This document shows positions 35,143 to 48,030 of a DNA stretch of 64,000 nucleotides, one piece after another; the stretch's first letter is position 1, and each line of letters starts with the position of its first letter. The stretch is taken from the NCBI GenBank assembly GCA_000697335.1, contig JNEM01010781.1:16833-80832 (forward strand), in the 5' to 3' direction. Both the position numbers and the translations under genes were made by a program. Origin of the DNA: Conidiobolus incongruus B7586. Taxonomy: Eukaryota; Entomophthoromycota; Entomophthoromycetes; Entomophthorales; Conidiobolaceae. The notes under the pieces were generated by a model. It was not told the origin of the DNA and did not search any database. It was given only the letters and a program-made list of their open reading frames with translations.

Positions 35143-36309
35143 TAATAACAATAATAAAACTATTAAAAACTTATTAGAAATTAATAACTATTTATATTAA
35201 ACTTAATTAATACTATTTTAAATTTTATCTATAATTTATTTTATTTAAATTTAATACTATATACTATAATATTACTAAAAAAGGAAATACCCTTATATTA
35301 TTTTAATGATGATAATAACTTAATTACTAAATAAATCTAAAACTTTAGTTTTTAAAAACTTATTACCCTTTAAAAAACTTATATTAAACAACTTTTAATT
35401 AAAAAAATATATCTTAAAGAGTTTAAATTTAACAAACTAGTTACTTCACTATAGTTAATATATTAAACTACCTCATTAATATTTTTAAAAACAAATTAAC
35501 TATTTATGATAGTTTTAAAAACCTTTATAAACTTGAAAACTACCTTAAAAATATAAAGAATTATTTTAATTTAATTTTAAAAAAGATTTAAAGAATATTT
35601 TTAAATTAACTATTTTTTTTTAGAAAAATTTATTTATATTTGGTAGTTAACTTATTATAAATTTAATCTTAAAAAATTTTTAGGAGGATAGTTTATTATA
35701 AAAATATAAACTTTTAAACAATTAGAAAAAGCTTTTAAAAAGAGATATTACTTAAAAAATCAAGTTTAATTAATAAGAGAAAAGTTTTCTTAACTTAAAT
35801 AAAAAACTTCTACAAAATAATTAATTGAGAAATTTAATGAGATATATTTAAATATATTAAATATCACTAAAGAAGAATAAATCTACAAATTATTATAATA
35901 TCTTAATTTTTAAGTGAAGCTTTAATTAATTAATAAAAAATACTTTGATAATATGTTTTTTTTTAACATTTGTAATATAGTAATTATAATTGATAATATT
36001 TTTTACTTTATAACTAGATTTTTTTACCTTAAAAATTAATTTTTTAAACTTTACTTTAACCCACTTAAATTTCAAATAATAAATATTTCTACTTTAAAGC
36101 TTTATAAGAAAACCTTTAATAAAAAAGTTAAAACCTACTTGAAAATAAATAAAAGTTGTTATTACTACCAAAAAACTTAAGTTAACTATAAAACTAACAA
36201 ATACCCTTTAAAAAAACAACTTCTATTTAATTTTTAACAATTTTAACTTATCAACCATAAATCAAACTTGAATAATATTAATATAACTTTAAAATCACCT
36301 TTTTTATAA

Positions 36310-37100
36310 TTAGTTAGCAAATTTTAATTTAATCTATAAAAATTCTAATAAACTATTAATTCCACAAATTAAATTATTTATACTAAAGAAATCTAATTGA
36401 TTAAATTATTAAAAACTAAAAATATTCTAGTAATTAATTTACTTTATAATTTTTTACCTTTAACTATCACTTTATTATTTATGTTAATTAATTTTTTTAT
36501 TAATATACTTGTTAGTGTTTTAATTAATTTTAATTATTTTAGTTATATTATCTCTTCTTTTGTTGTTGTAAAATTATTTTTACCTACTTAAAAAAATAAC
36601 TTGATAATTAAATATACTAACAACTTAATAAAACAAGCATTTAATACTATATTTAAATATTTATTATTACCCCTTAACTATTTTTAACATATTAAATTTT
36701 TAGTTAGCAAATTTTAATTTAATCTATAAAAATTCTAATAAACTATTAATTCCACAAATTAAATTATTTATACTAAAGAAATCTAATTGATTAAATTATT
36801 AAAAACTAAAAATATTCTAGTAATTAATTTACTTTATAATTTTTTACCTTTAACTATCACTTTATTATTTATGTTAATTAATTTTTTTATTAATATACTT
36901 GTTAGTGTTTTAATTAATTTTAATTATTTTAGTTATATTATCTCTTCTTTTGTTGTTGTAAAATTATTTTTACCTACTTAAAAAAATAACTTGATAATTA
37001 AATATACTAACAACTTAATAAAACAAGCATTTAATACTATATTTAAATATTTATTATTACCCCTTAACTATTTTTAACATATTAAATTTTTAGTTAGCAA
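36310..37100. repeat. perfect 390-bp tandem duplication inside the retrotransposon
   Basis: Unit 1 is 36310-36699 and unit 2 is 36700-37089, with the first 11 bases of a third unit to 37100. I could find no difference between the units. It covers the protease-like part of the fossil element. Two identical 64-codon frames (36397-36591 and 36787-36981) are by-products of it and are not genes. Confidence 0.92.
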
Positions 37101-40100
37101 CATTAATTATAATTTTATACTAGGTTAAAATTAGTTTAAATATCACAGTTTTATATTTATAAATATTACTTTAGAAAGTTACAAATTTATTTTTTTTATA
37201 TTCTAAAAAAAATTAGTAGAATTAATCTTAAAAAACCTATATTACCCTATTATAAAATTATTAAATATTTTACCTAACACTAACTTTATAATTATAGTAA
37301 ATAATTCTATTATTATAAGTAAAAATCAATGTAAAAAGTTAATTAAAAACTTAAATAATTTATAAAAATATATATTTGTTTATTATTTATCTATTAATAC
37401 TTTATTTGTTGAATTTAATAAAGTTATACTTAATAACTACTTCTTATACAATATAATAAGTTAATTTACTAATGTTTTTAAACTTGTAAATAAATTACCA
37501 CTTAAATATAATATTAAGTATAAAATTAAACTACTCTTTAATATATAATTATATTTAAAGTTTACTTACTATTTATTTCTTGAATAATATTAAACTTTAA
37601 AAGAAGAAATCTAAAAACTATTTAAAAATAGATATATTAAACCTTCTTCTTTACTATAAAAATCTCTAATCTTTTTTGTATAAAAGGTTAACAGTGGTTA
37701 AAGATTATATATTAATAATTATATTTTAAACTCTAAAATTATTAAGGATAAAATTTTATTATTAAACCTACATGATATTAAAGATAAACTATATAAATCA
37801 ATTATATTTACTAAATTAAATATTAAGAATAGATATTATAAAATTAAAATTAAAAAAAATTCTATCTTTTTAATTATTTTCAATATTCTTTTAAGTTACT
37901 ATAAATTTACTGTTATATACTTTAAATTGTGTAATACCTTTGTAACTTTTACTTAATTTATCAATTCCCTTTTTAACCTTGTTTTTAATAATTTTATTAT
38001 TACTTACTTTGATAATATTTTAATCTATTTAAAAACTAAAGAAGAATATATTTAACATATTAATTAAATTTTATAAATTATTCAAGAATATAAATTACTT
38101 TTAAAATTATTAAAATATATCTTTAATACCTCTTCTGTTTTTTTTTATGGTTATATTGTTTCCTTTTAAAAAATTAGTATTGATTTAACTAAACTCAATA
38201 GTATTAAAGCTTTTACTATATTTATAAACAAAGATTAACTTATGTTTATACTTAGATTATTAAATTACTTTAAAGATTTCATTGATTTTTTTGTTGAATT
38301 TATTACTTTTCTTACTAATCTTTTAAAGAAAATCTCTCTTTTTAAATAAACCCTACTATATATTTTTTACATAAATACTTTAATTTTCTATATTACTAAT
38401 GTTTTTACTTTATCTATTTTTAATCTAAAACTATTTATTATTATTTTTACTAACTCTAATTCTTTTATAATTAGTAAATAATTAACCTAGTTTAAATTTA
38501 ATTTATATTTTACTTTACAACTATAAAATAAAATAATAAATAAAAGAGAATAAGTTGAGTTTAACTTTATAAATATTACTTTAAAATTAATAATATTCTA
38601 GTTAAAAAAAAATAAAACTAGCTGAATTAAAATACCTAGTCTATAAATAAAAACTTTTTACTTTAATAGAAATAATCAAAAATCACTCACACTTCTTATT
38701 TTATAATTTTTTCTTAGTACTTACAAATTATAAATTACTTATCTATTTAAATACTCAAAAGTATTTATTAAGAAAATAAATTAGATAGATTAAAACTATC
38801 TAAGTTTACTTTTTCTTTATTTAATATCTTTTAGGTTAATAAAATTATATTGTAGATACTTTATTAAAAAATTTTATATACTTATTTTTTTATTCTAATT
38901 GTAAAAATCTAGCAAATATTAACTTAATGATTATTAATGAAAGAAATAAAAAATTTATTAAATTACTTTAAAAAACACTGTTAAATAATGATTTCTTTAT
39001 TTTAGTTAAAGAAGAACTTTTTAAACCATTAGAAAACTAACTAAAATATGTTAAAAAATTTAAAATTATCAATAACTTACTATATTATTATAATTATTTA
39101 TATATTCTTAACATTCTTAAAATTTAACAAATAATATTTAATGAATGTTATAATTTACTTATTAGAGAATATTAAAACTAGTTAAAAACTGTTGAGAAAA
39201 TTAAAATAAAGTATTACTAACCTTCCCTAGTTAAATTAGTTTAGAAATACACTAATACCTATAATATATACTAAAGAACTAAATATAATACTCAACTAAA
39301 ATATAATAAATTTATTCCCCTACAAGTTTCTAATAAAATTTAATAATAAATCTAACTTAATTTTATAGAAATTTTTAAATCAACAAATAATTATAATAAT
39401 TTACTAATTATAATTGATTCATTTTCCAAATATATTTATTTTATTTTTTATTTCAAAACTTCTATAGCTAAAGATATTATACAATTGTTATTTTTTAATA
39501 TCTTTACCTATTATAAAATTCTACAAACTATTATATCTGATAAAGATATATATTTTAACTTTTAATTTTAAAAGTTACTATTTTTTTCCTTTAAGATTAA
39601 CCTAGTTATATTTACTATTAATTATTATTAAACTAATAAACTTGTTAAAAAAACTATTAAAACCTTAAAGTAAATAATTAAAGTTTATATTAACACTAAT
39701 TAATTAAATTAAAACACTTATATCTATTAACTTTAATATTTATTCAACACTTTTATTAATAAATTAATAGGTTTTAACTTTTATTTTATTAATTATAACA
39801 AACATCCTAATTTAATAATTACTCTAAAACTTTAAATTAACTTACTTTTAAATATTGTTGAATTTTAATCTAATATCAAATATATCAATTCCCTTGTTAA
39901 ATTTAACTTAGAAGAAAATTAAAAGATTATAGAATAACAATACTTAAAGTTATTTAGAAACCCTTTTAAATATAAAACTAGTATGTTTGTATATTTAGAA
40001 CAATTTACCTTTAAACCTACCCTACTTAAATTTAGCTTAAATCCCAAATATTTACTATTATATTATAATCCCTATAAAATTTAATCTATTGATTTAAATT

Positions 40101-40448
40101 TTGAAAATATTACTTTAGAATTACCTTCAACTTTAAAAATCAACTTTACCTTTCACATATCTAAAATTAAACCATACTTTAAAGATTTTAACACTTTTCT
40201 TAATTAATTAAAAACTTTAAAATTAGATCTAATTATTAATTAAAATAAAGAAGAAGAATACTATGTTGATTATATAATTAAGTTTAAATTTATTAGGAAT
40301 AAGCTTTATTTTTATATAAAATAGATAGGTTATTTTATTAAAGAAGCTACATAAGAACCTTTAAAAAATATTAAGAATACTTTAACCTATTATACCTATT
40401 TGCAAAAAATTAAAGAGTGTGTCTCTTTTAAAAAACCTACTAAGGGAG

Positions 40449-40848
40449 TATTAAGAAACTAATTCTTTAAATTCTTATATATACTTTTATATAATCTAAT
40501 TAACTATAAATTATATAATTAATTTATATTTATATAGTTAAATTAATTGTATAAATAGTATTAAATTATCTAATAAATTAGGTTTTTCTTTTTTCCTCTT
40601 AATTCTTACTATTTTTTACTTTTACACTATTTCTAAAATTGAAACTACATTCCATTAATATTGTAGGATATTGGCACTACCTAATATAAATCTTAATATA
40701 TCAGTGACTCATCCTAGTTTGAAGCTTAATTAAACTTTGTTTACACTTGCATACTACAGCCACATTATATTACCATGTTCTGTACCACACTACTTTTATA
40801 TTAAGTCTTCTTCTGTACTATATTAGTTTAACTACCACTACACTTACA
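40449..40848 (+). repeat. right LTR of the fossil retrotransposon
   Basis: 400 bp, ends ACTTACA directly against target duplication TTTCT. Its first 180 bases are as AT-converted as the rest of the element; its last 210 bases keep many C and G residues that the left LTR has lost. Confidence 0.93.
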
Positions 40849-40853
40849 TTTCT

Positions 40854-42284
40854 AATTATTATAATATAAACTTGATTAGTTGTTTTCAGCTAAAATAGCT
40901 TTGTAATATAATATAAAAAGTTTTTTGTTTATTAGTCTTATTTTTTTCACTGTTTTATTATATATTAAATCTTTTATAAAATATAAATCAGATTTAAATA
41001 AAAAATTAACACTAATAAGCAATTGTAAAAAGCTTAAAAATAAGAACTTAATTGAAAAATATTTTTGGATTTTTATTTTAAATATAAATACTTATTATGA
41101 CCCATATGTTCAATATATTTAATGTATTCATAGTTATTTTAATAAAAATATACCTAAATGTTATTTATACCATTACCACCATTTTAATTTTGAACTATAA
41201 TTATTAATATTATTATTATTATTATTATCATTCGAAAAAATATATTAAATATTAATATAAAAGTAGGTTACCAATTTAATACTAATTAATAAAATATAAT
41301 GAATAAATTCATGAAATATAACATTTGTAAATTAAATATAAGTTCTAGGATAAGGAAAAATTATTAGCAAGTAACTAGATTTGAATTTAAAAATAGCACC
41401 ATATAATTGCTTAAATTAGCAAAATCAATATAATGAATTATTTATTATCTAAATTATTTAATTAAATTAATAATAACACTATATAAGTTGTTATAAATGT
41501 AAAATTGCCATCAACAACTACAGATTTGAACTGTGTGTGGGTAGTTTCCATCAGATATCAAACTGTTTCCTTAACCAATCAGAAAAACTGCCATCAATAA
41601 ACTGAAAAATTTGAGATTAAAATTTAATCCAATTGATTTATTAGCAACTCAGTTAAATAAAAATTAATAGATGTTGATCATATTTAAAATGTAAATATAT
41701 GTTAATTTGTTATAAAATAGCTATATAACTATGGTATTCATATATTTTCTTTTGTAACTATTGTAATTGATACCCTTATAATTATAGAATATATGAAATT
41801 TCAACCGATTTACAATGAATAGTAATTTATAAAATCGTCTAAAGATTTAAAATAAGACTATATTCTCAGCAATTTAATTTAATTCTGCTTTAATAGTAAT
41901 TTTCTATATTGAAATATTTTCATCAAAAAACTTGTTATAAATATTATTGATATTAGACAATATATGATAATATATTGAAATATATAAAATCCTATTATAA
42001 TATGGAAAGATCATTTTACAAAATACAAATATTTAAAAAAAACAAGTTTAAGCAAAATTCAAATTAATGCCATATACAAAATAAGCTCACATTATAATTT
42101 AAATAGAAACCTTGTATATACATAAATATCAAAGTTAATCAAATATATTTAAATGACATGTGGTCAGTATAATTTTATTAAATGTGAGGGAGATTCAGAT
42201 AATATTTTAGAATATTGAAATAAACGAAAGCATTGATCATATTCAAATAAATATAATGGAGAGTAAGGCAAATTTGAACCAATT
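40854..42284. other. gene-free region right of the retroelement
   Basis: 1.4 kb. It holds the decayed tRNA listed separately and a short ATT microsatellite near 41204-41228. A 65-codon frame at 40925-41122 is Lys/Ile/Leu-rich and probably spurious. The last 200 bases should include the VPS35 3' UTR. Confidence 0.5.
41512..41592 (-). pseudogene. decayed tRNA-Ser (anticodon UGA) gene
   Basis: Read on the minus strand, 81 bases follow a serine tRNA from end to end: GGCAGTT acceptor, a D-arm ending TGGTTAAGG, an anticodon arm CAG-TTTGATAT-CTG carrying TGA, a variable arm with CCC, and a T-arm ACAG-TTCAAAT-CTGT. The invariant GTTCGAA of the B box is now GTTCAAA and the A-box GAGTGG is GATTGG. The 3' side of the acceptor stem (AGTTGTT) can pair only through several G-T pairs. 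These changes are mostly G-to-A and C-to-T, so it is very likely a dead copy, probably unable to recruit TFIIIC. Confidence 0.75.
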
Positions 42285-45012
42285 TCAGTGAACAATGGTT
42301 GCATCAAGCTTAAGCTGATCGTAGCCAATAGAGCTATCAGTATTTGTCTGAGCCTTGGTTTGAATGTAGTTTAAGCTTCCTTCAAAGAATTTGAGTAAGG
42401 ATGCGAGGTAGTCTGAGCTGTTGGTACCATCCAAAGATTGGGGTTGAGATTCACTTAAGCTGGCATAGTTGCTCTTGATCAAATCAATTAAACCATTAAT
42501 GTGACTGGGTTCAATTGATGGACATTGGTGTTCAAAGAAATAGAAATAACGATTAAGAATTTCAATCATTAGTTCGATGGACTTGACTGGATCAATGACA
42601 GAGTGGGCTACCTTGAGTGCACGGTTTAAGGTATCCATCACTCTCTTAGCATCACGATGCTGAACTACGGGACGTTGGGTAACAATATCAGTGGCAGGAG
42701 GTATAGCAGGTTGGTCAGATTCTGGTTGGTAAAGCTGAGGAACAGATGGAACAGGCCAAAACAAGTGAGCAGAGTGGTACAAAGCACGACATTGGTCGTG
42801 TTTCTTGAGCAACTTACCTGAATGCATGACACATTTGGTTGTGAGGGCATCATAGTTATCAGCATCAAAGTCACGAGTAGAGTGAAGAGTGCCAATCAAT
42901 AAATGAATGGCTTGGAGCTGCACATTGGATTCACTAATGCACTCTTCATAAATAGTTAAAGCTTGAACGAAAAATTCATATCCAAGAGTTTGGATACCAA
43001 GTTCATCACAAGCAAGCCCGGCATTTAAATAAAGCTTATAAGCTAAATCATGGCACTCGGCCTTGCTGTATAAAATCGAAATGGTCTGATGTAAAAATCT
43101 AAACAAATCAGAGCTACGATTGTACCATGCATCATCTTCTGATTCGGGTCTAGGAAGGTAGGATCTGGCAAGCTTCAAGCAAGAAGAGACGATTGAGGGG
43201 AATGTGTATTGCACACGAATACCTCCTTCACTAAGTTCTCTTCTAACGATATTAAGAAGTCTGAACATTTGATCATTGTCGTCGGTGTAAATCAAATGAA
43301 TCAACTTTGCTAGTTGATGCTGCTCGTTGACAAAATCCTCATCGTTATCGCCATTAATTCCTCTCAACGATTGACCTCTTCCCGCCAATTTTGAAGAGGT
43401 TCGACCAAATGTGTTGGCATGATGGGGGCCACCATCAGGTTGATCTTTAGCCAAGACAGATACAAGATGGAAAACCCCTTCACACTCAGAAGGTTCAGAG
43501 ATACGTTGGTTTTGTTTGAGCAACGCAGCAACGAGAGCGAGGCCAACAGATCTTCTGGTGGAATAAGGCTGAGAATCAAATAATGATTTATAATGAACAA
43601 GTTTCAAAACTGTCAATGCATTAGGATAAATACGAATTGGTGCCAAGAGGAGTTGAAGCAAATTGTCCTCGGTAGCGGCATTGTCACCTGTATGAGCAGC
43701 AGGATCCAAGTTCAAAGCATAATCAAGCACCTGATCAACATATTCCAGATTCTTAGGGTAGCAGTTAAGTGAAAGATTGATTAAAGAGACTTGAAGAGCG
43801 GTAATATCATGGAGAGGGATATCGGGACGAGCTTTGACAAGTTCAACTACTTGAGTCCAAAATACTTCGAATAATTTGACGTCATCAGGGATTCCACGAG
43901 AGACAGAAGATTTATCATCAGATTCTTCCTGAGTTTCAGCTTGAGATTCGGCTTCACGAGATGCATAGGCAGCCAGACGATCAATGAGTGAGATATAAAT
44001 GGATTTAGGTGAAACACGAGGATTAAGCTGAGCAACCGCAGAGAGGAAAGGGGTCAAAGTACGGAGATGGAAATCATCTTGGAACACTTGGATAACGGCT
44101 TCCATCAAATATTCTTGAGCTAAGACATCTTTACAGTTGATAATTTGTTCAAGTATATCAGGAAGAATCAATGAAGAATATATATTTAAATCAATTCCCT
44201 CAAGTGTAGCTAATCTGACAAGATTGGAACCGACAAGAGTTCTAAGTTCTTTACGCTCCATCTCCCTGCGTTCTCTATCCCTGGAGTGTCCTTGATGCTG
44301 TAATCTAACCCAAAGCTTATTCATTTCAGTGAAATTAATTAAAGTGAACTGGATGGAATCTTTCAAGCATCCAGAAGAGCTTTCTTCTTCTGAGGTGGGT
44401 AAATGATCTTTAGTCATTCCTGATAAATAATGTCTTAAAAACAATCCTCTGGTAGGATGCTGCACACCACGACACATTTCCAACATATCTTTCATAATTT
44501 CACGAACAGGAGCATCGGGCATAGACATGTAAACTGAACCAACTGTGATCATTAAATAAAGTCTTGGAATGATATTTCCTGCATATTGTACCAACTCATA
44601 TAAATCAGCCAAGTGATGACGATTGGATTGGTGAGCATCAGCCAAATAAGTTGTCATAAATCTAAGATTATCGAAGATTGCCATATAAAGTTCGTAGTAA
44701 TGTTTTGGAGAAAGAACAGAAGTACGAAGTTCAGCAAGCATTCCTGAACAATGTTTCAAAGCATCCATCAAACGATGTTGATCCTAATAAATAGATAATT
44801 AGATGTTGAACAATATTTTTAAAGTAATTATAAATTTCAAAGAAGTCACAATAAAAATATGTGCTTATTACCAAACAACGTTTCATCCCGAGAGATTGAT
44901 GTTTAACTACATTAAGAGCATCGTCAAGTAGTTTAATTTGCTCTTCTACTACTAAAGTAGCAGAGCTATTGTTAATTGAAGTTCCTTTACTGCCTATTGA
45001 AGAAGATGACAT
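42285..45012 (-). CDS. VPS35: retromer subunit Vps35
   Basis: Two exons on the minus strand (45012-44872 and 44783-42285), 879 residues, within the family's usual range. The start MSSSSIGSKG leads into EEQIKLLDDALNVVKHQSLGMKRCL, the conserved first helix pair, continued after the intron by DQHRLMDALKHCSGMLAELRTS. The Vps26-binding motif PRLYLM is at residues 120-125. The rest is a helical solenoid, with stretches such as GVQHPTRGLFLRHYL, LMEAVIQVFQDDFHLRTL and the C-terminal part that holds Vps29. Retromer recycles cargo receptors from endosomes to the Golgi or plasma membrane. The second exon is more G+C-rich than its flanks. The true second-exon frame starts with Asp after the intron, not at the internal Met. 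Confidence 0.97.
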
Positions 45013-46152
45013 GGAATTAGGTCTAAAGATTGATCTTGAATTAGTAAATCATATCATTATATTGAAAATTAGTCAATATTGTTGAATACCTGCTTATTAA
45101 TTGGGATATAAACTAATTAAACTGTTGATAATAGGTTGAATATTAAAGATAGTAATTGATTTAAGGTTAGCTATTGATAAAACAGTATTGAAATTATAGC
45201 GTAATTTAAGATATTAATTTTTATTTTGATTATTTATTAGTCAAATTAATCAGAACGAATATAAAATTTCAAGAGTATGGGATAAATGATAATTTTAAAT
45301 TCCACAGTCCTTTCTGATTCTTATGTTTATCCAATCACTTTCTAGTGCAACGTATTTAAATTAGGTTTCCATAAATTACCAATTCTCCTAAATTTCAGGC
45401 GAATTATAACAAAGATCCTTTTGATTATTGAAAAAAAATTTTCAATCTAATTATATAAAAATAATGTTATTTAAAGAACAGTAAGCATTTTAATAGACTT
45501 ATTATTAATTTATTTTCTACTATAAATAGACTCAACCAATTCCGTATATAATATATATATATATATATATATACTATATTTCAAAAATGTATGTTAGTTA
45601 TTTATAAAATAAAAAATTTAAGAAATATTTCAAATTTTGCTATTTAATCATCTATTAATAAACACATGAATATTCATATATAATAAAATTGTAACCAAAT
45701 ATATTTTTATCTCATTTAATAGGGTTTACAATTATCTATTAAAACCAGTTATCCTTGATTTGTATATGAGTTTTTTGAGAATCATAAATCAAACTGTTAA
45801 AAATTTATGATTTTTATTAATTTCATATACATTTAATGAAATTGTATTTAAAATTAAACACCAATACATATAATAGTGTGCTTTCTAAATCATAAATTAA
45901 TGATCTAATAATCCACTATATAATAGAATATCCTAACATTACTAATTTTAAATATAATATATTCAATTAGATACTACTCTAATATTTGAACCTAATAATA
46001 TCAATATCAATTTCAAATTACACAATTACGGTTAAACCCATAAAATTGTAAATAACATTTATATTTTGAAATTTAAAATTGTTTGTGTTTGAAATTAAAA
46101 TATAAATATATATATCTAGTGTATTAATTTTGTAAACTTAATATATGCAATA
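45013..46152. promoter_or_regulatory. divergent spacer, VPS35 / LisH-WD40 gene
   Basis: 1.14 kb between divergent genes, so it holds both promoters. The only clear feature is a dinucleotide AT microsatellite at 45551-45573. No frames of note. Confidence 0.45.
45551..45573. repeat. (AT)11 microsatellite
   Basis: Uninterrupted AT dinucleotides, 23 bases, about 540 bp upstream of the VPS35 start and 580 bp upstream of the WD40 gene. Confidence 0.9.
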
Positions 46153-48030
46153 ATGGAAGATGACCTTGATTCAATTATAAAATCAACTGAAGATATTGAA
46201 CTCTCTTATGACAAAAATCAATTTAAAAGAATTTCCAATGTGAATAACTTATTTGACTCTAGCAATCCCTCTATAAAACAAGTACTTATCTTTTATAGAA
46301 TTATTTAAAGCAATATATAACTTATTCTTTTAGGATATTATACGTATGATAAGTCAGTATCTAGTATCTGAAGGTTATACTCTAACAAATACTATATTAA
46401 ACGATGAAGCCCAATTAAAACAAATTGAATTTGAAACTTTACAAACTGATTTAAATAGGCTAAAAAGTTTAATTTTGGAAGGGAATTGGAATGAAATTAA
46501 TGAAAATTATTGTAATAAGCCTTTTTTAACTCAACATAAATATTTCTGCTATGCTGTTTATCGTCAGCAATTTTTGGAGCTTATCGAATACAGAGAAATG
46601 CAAAAAGTAGTATTTGATTTATTTTTAATTATATATTATATTAAATTATAAAATAGGCTTTTGCATTTTTAAATAAGCGTTTAAAACCTTTAGAGCACCT
46701 TGAGAGGACTTGTGGTGAATTCCAAGATATGTGTTATTTATTAACAGCCAAATCTGTGCATGAAGCAGCTTCTTTTAAAAATTGGGAAGGAGTTGGCCCT
46801 TCTAGAGAAAGGCTTGTTGAGGAATTAATGCATTTAATGGAAATTGAGGGCTTAGACCGACCTTACCAATCCAATTCTACACTTCCCCCAAACCATCTCG
46901 TTTCTTTACTCAAACAAGCAGTCGCTTACCAGGTTCAAAGCTCAAATCGATATATTCCTAATATCCAACCTAAAGTTGAAACCCTTTTACAAAGTTATAG
47001 CAGTCCAATGATTCCTAATTATTTAAAGAGAAGCTTTGTTGGTCATAAAGCAAATGTTAAGTGCTGTCAATTTATGGATTTCCAGGATAATGAATGGATT
47101 TTATCTGGTTCTAGGTAAAATTGACTTTAAATTATGTATAAAATTTATCTTAACTTATTTTAGCGATAATCATATCAAAATTTGGGATCTTGAAACATCT
47201 GAATGTGTCTACACATTAGAAGGGCATCAAGGAAGAGTATGGGATCTAGCTGTTTCCAAACTGGATCCATTTTTTGCATCTGCTTCGGGTGACTCGACAG
47301 TTAAAGTAAATTTGAGCTATATCTTGATTTTATTTTTTACTAACAACAACGCCAGATTTGGAATTTACGTCCTTCAGAATCACCTATTAACTCTCTAGTG
47401 CTTTCAGGTCACTCAAATGACGTTTATTCTGTTGATATTCATCCCAACCAACCTCAGATTGCTACTTCTGGTTATGATAAAACTGTTAGAATTTATGATA
47501 TTCACCAAGGAAATATTATTAGAACATTTTCAGGTCACACCTTATCTGTTGCCAAATCTATTTATAACCCAGAGGGAAATTTATTAATTAGTGGCTCTAA
47601 GGATAATACAGTGAAATTTTGGGATGTTTTAAGTGGAATTTGTATACGAACGCTCTCTTCACACCTTGGTGAAGTCACTTCTGTTCAACTAAATGCTGCA
47701 GGAAATCTATTATTAACCTCATCTAAAGATAGCAGCATTCGTTTATGGGATATTCGAATGACGCGTCCATTGAAGAGATTTAAGGGCCATCAAAATACCT
47801 GTAAAAATTTCATTAGAGCTAGATTTGGTCCTCAGTCTCATATTGTTGGAGGATCTGAAGATGGTTCAGTGTATTTATGGGATTTAGAGAGTGGTGAGAT
47901 GGTTCAAAAATTGAAAGGACATCAAGGCGTTGTATTTGACGTCGCATATCACCCTATTAGTTCTTCTTTAATATCGTGTTCAAATGATGGTTTGTTAATT
48001 GAATGGGGGTTTGATCCTGGCCTCTATTAA
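46153..48030 (+). CDS. LisH-CTLH-WD40 repeat protein
   Basis: Five exons (46153-46281, 46334-46606, 46657-47114, 47164-47305, 47356-48030), 558 residues. A short acidic N-terminus is followed by a LisH motif (IIRMISQYLVSEGYTLT, about residues 45-62), then a CTLH region (EGNWNEINEN..., YRQQFLELIEYREMQKAFAFL, about 85-150) and CYLLTAKSVHEA. From about residue 265 there are seven WD repeats, for example SSDNHIKIWDLETSECVYTLEGHQ, GYDKTVRIYD, GSKDNTVKFWD, SSKDSSIRLWDIRMTRPLKRFKGHQN and GSEDGSVYLWD. The layout resembles TOPLESS-, WDR26- and Smu1-type proteins, and matches best an uncharacterised conserved family I remember from plants and protists, not any of those named ones. Such proteins are oligomeric scaffolds; the partner and pathway are unknown. 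No gene name is given on purpose. Confidence 0.85.

Larger units (their letters stand above)
34746..40848 (+). mobile_element. fossil Ty3/gypsy LTR retrotransposon (chromovirus)
   Basis: A full-length but thoroughly broken element of 6.1 kb, with stops throughout. It has two LTRs of about 400 bp, flanked by the 5-bp target duplication TTTCT at 34741-34745 and 40849-40853. Remnants are recognisable in chromovirus order on the plus strand: gag with a zinc-knuckle-like end near 36140-36200, a protease-like part near 36440-36600, reverse transcriptase about 37600-38230, RNase H about 38230-38850, integrase about 39100-39700, and a chromodomain-like end about 40255-40390. A purine-rich tract (AAGGGAG) precedes the right LTR. 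Base composition is far more AT-rich than the rest of the window and differences between the LTRs are almost all C/T or G/A, as left by repeat-directed hypermutation (RIP-like) or methylation decay. Age cannot be read from LTR divergence for that reason. A 390-bp tandem duplication lies inside. Confidence 0.93.

Noticed and set aside
36397-36981. Two identical 64-codon frames on the plus strand
   Set aside because: They are the two units of the 390-bp duplication inside the fossil retroelement, made of AT-converted sequence; not genes.
40925-41122. 65-codon plus-strand frame right of the retroelement
   Set aside because: Lys/Ile/Leu-rich low-complexity product typical of AT-rich spacers; no support.
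42665-44035. Additional minus-strand frames inside VPS35
   Set aside because: Out-of-frame shadows of the VPS35 second exon.
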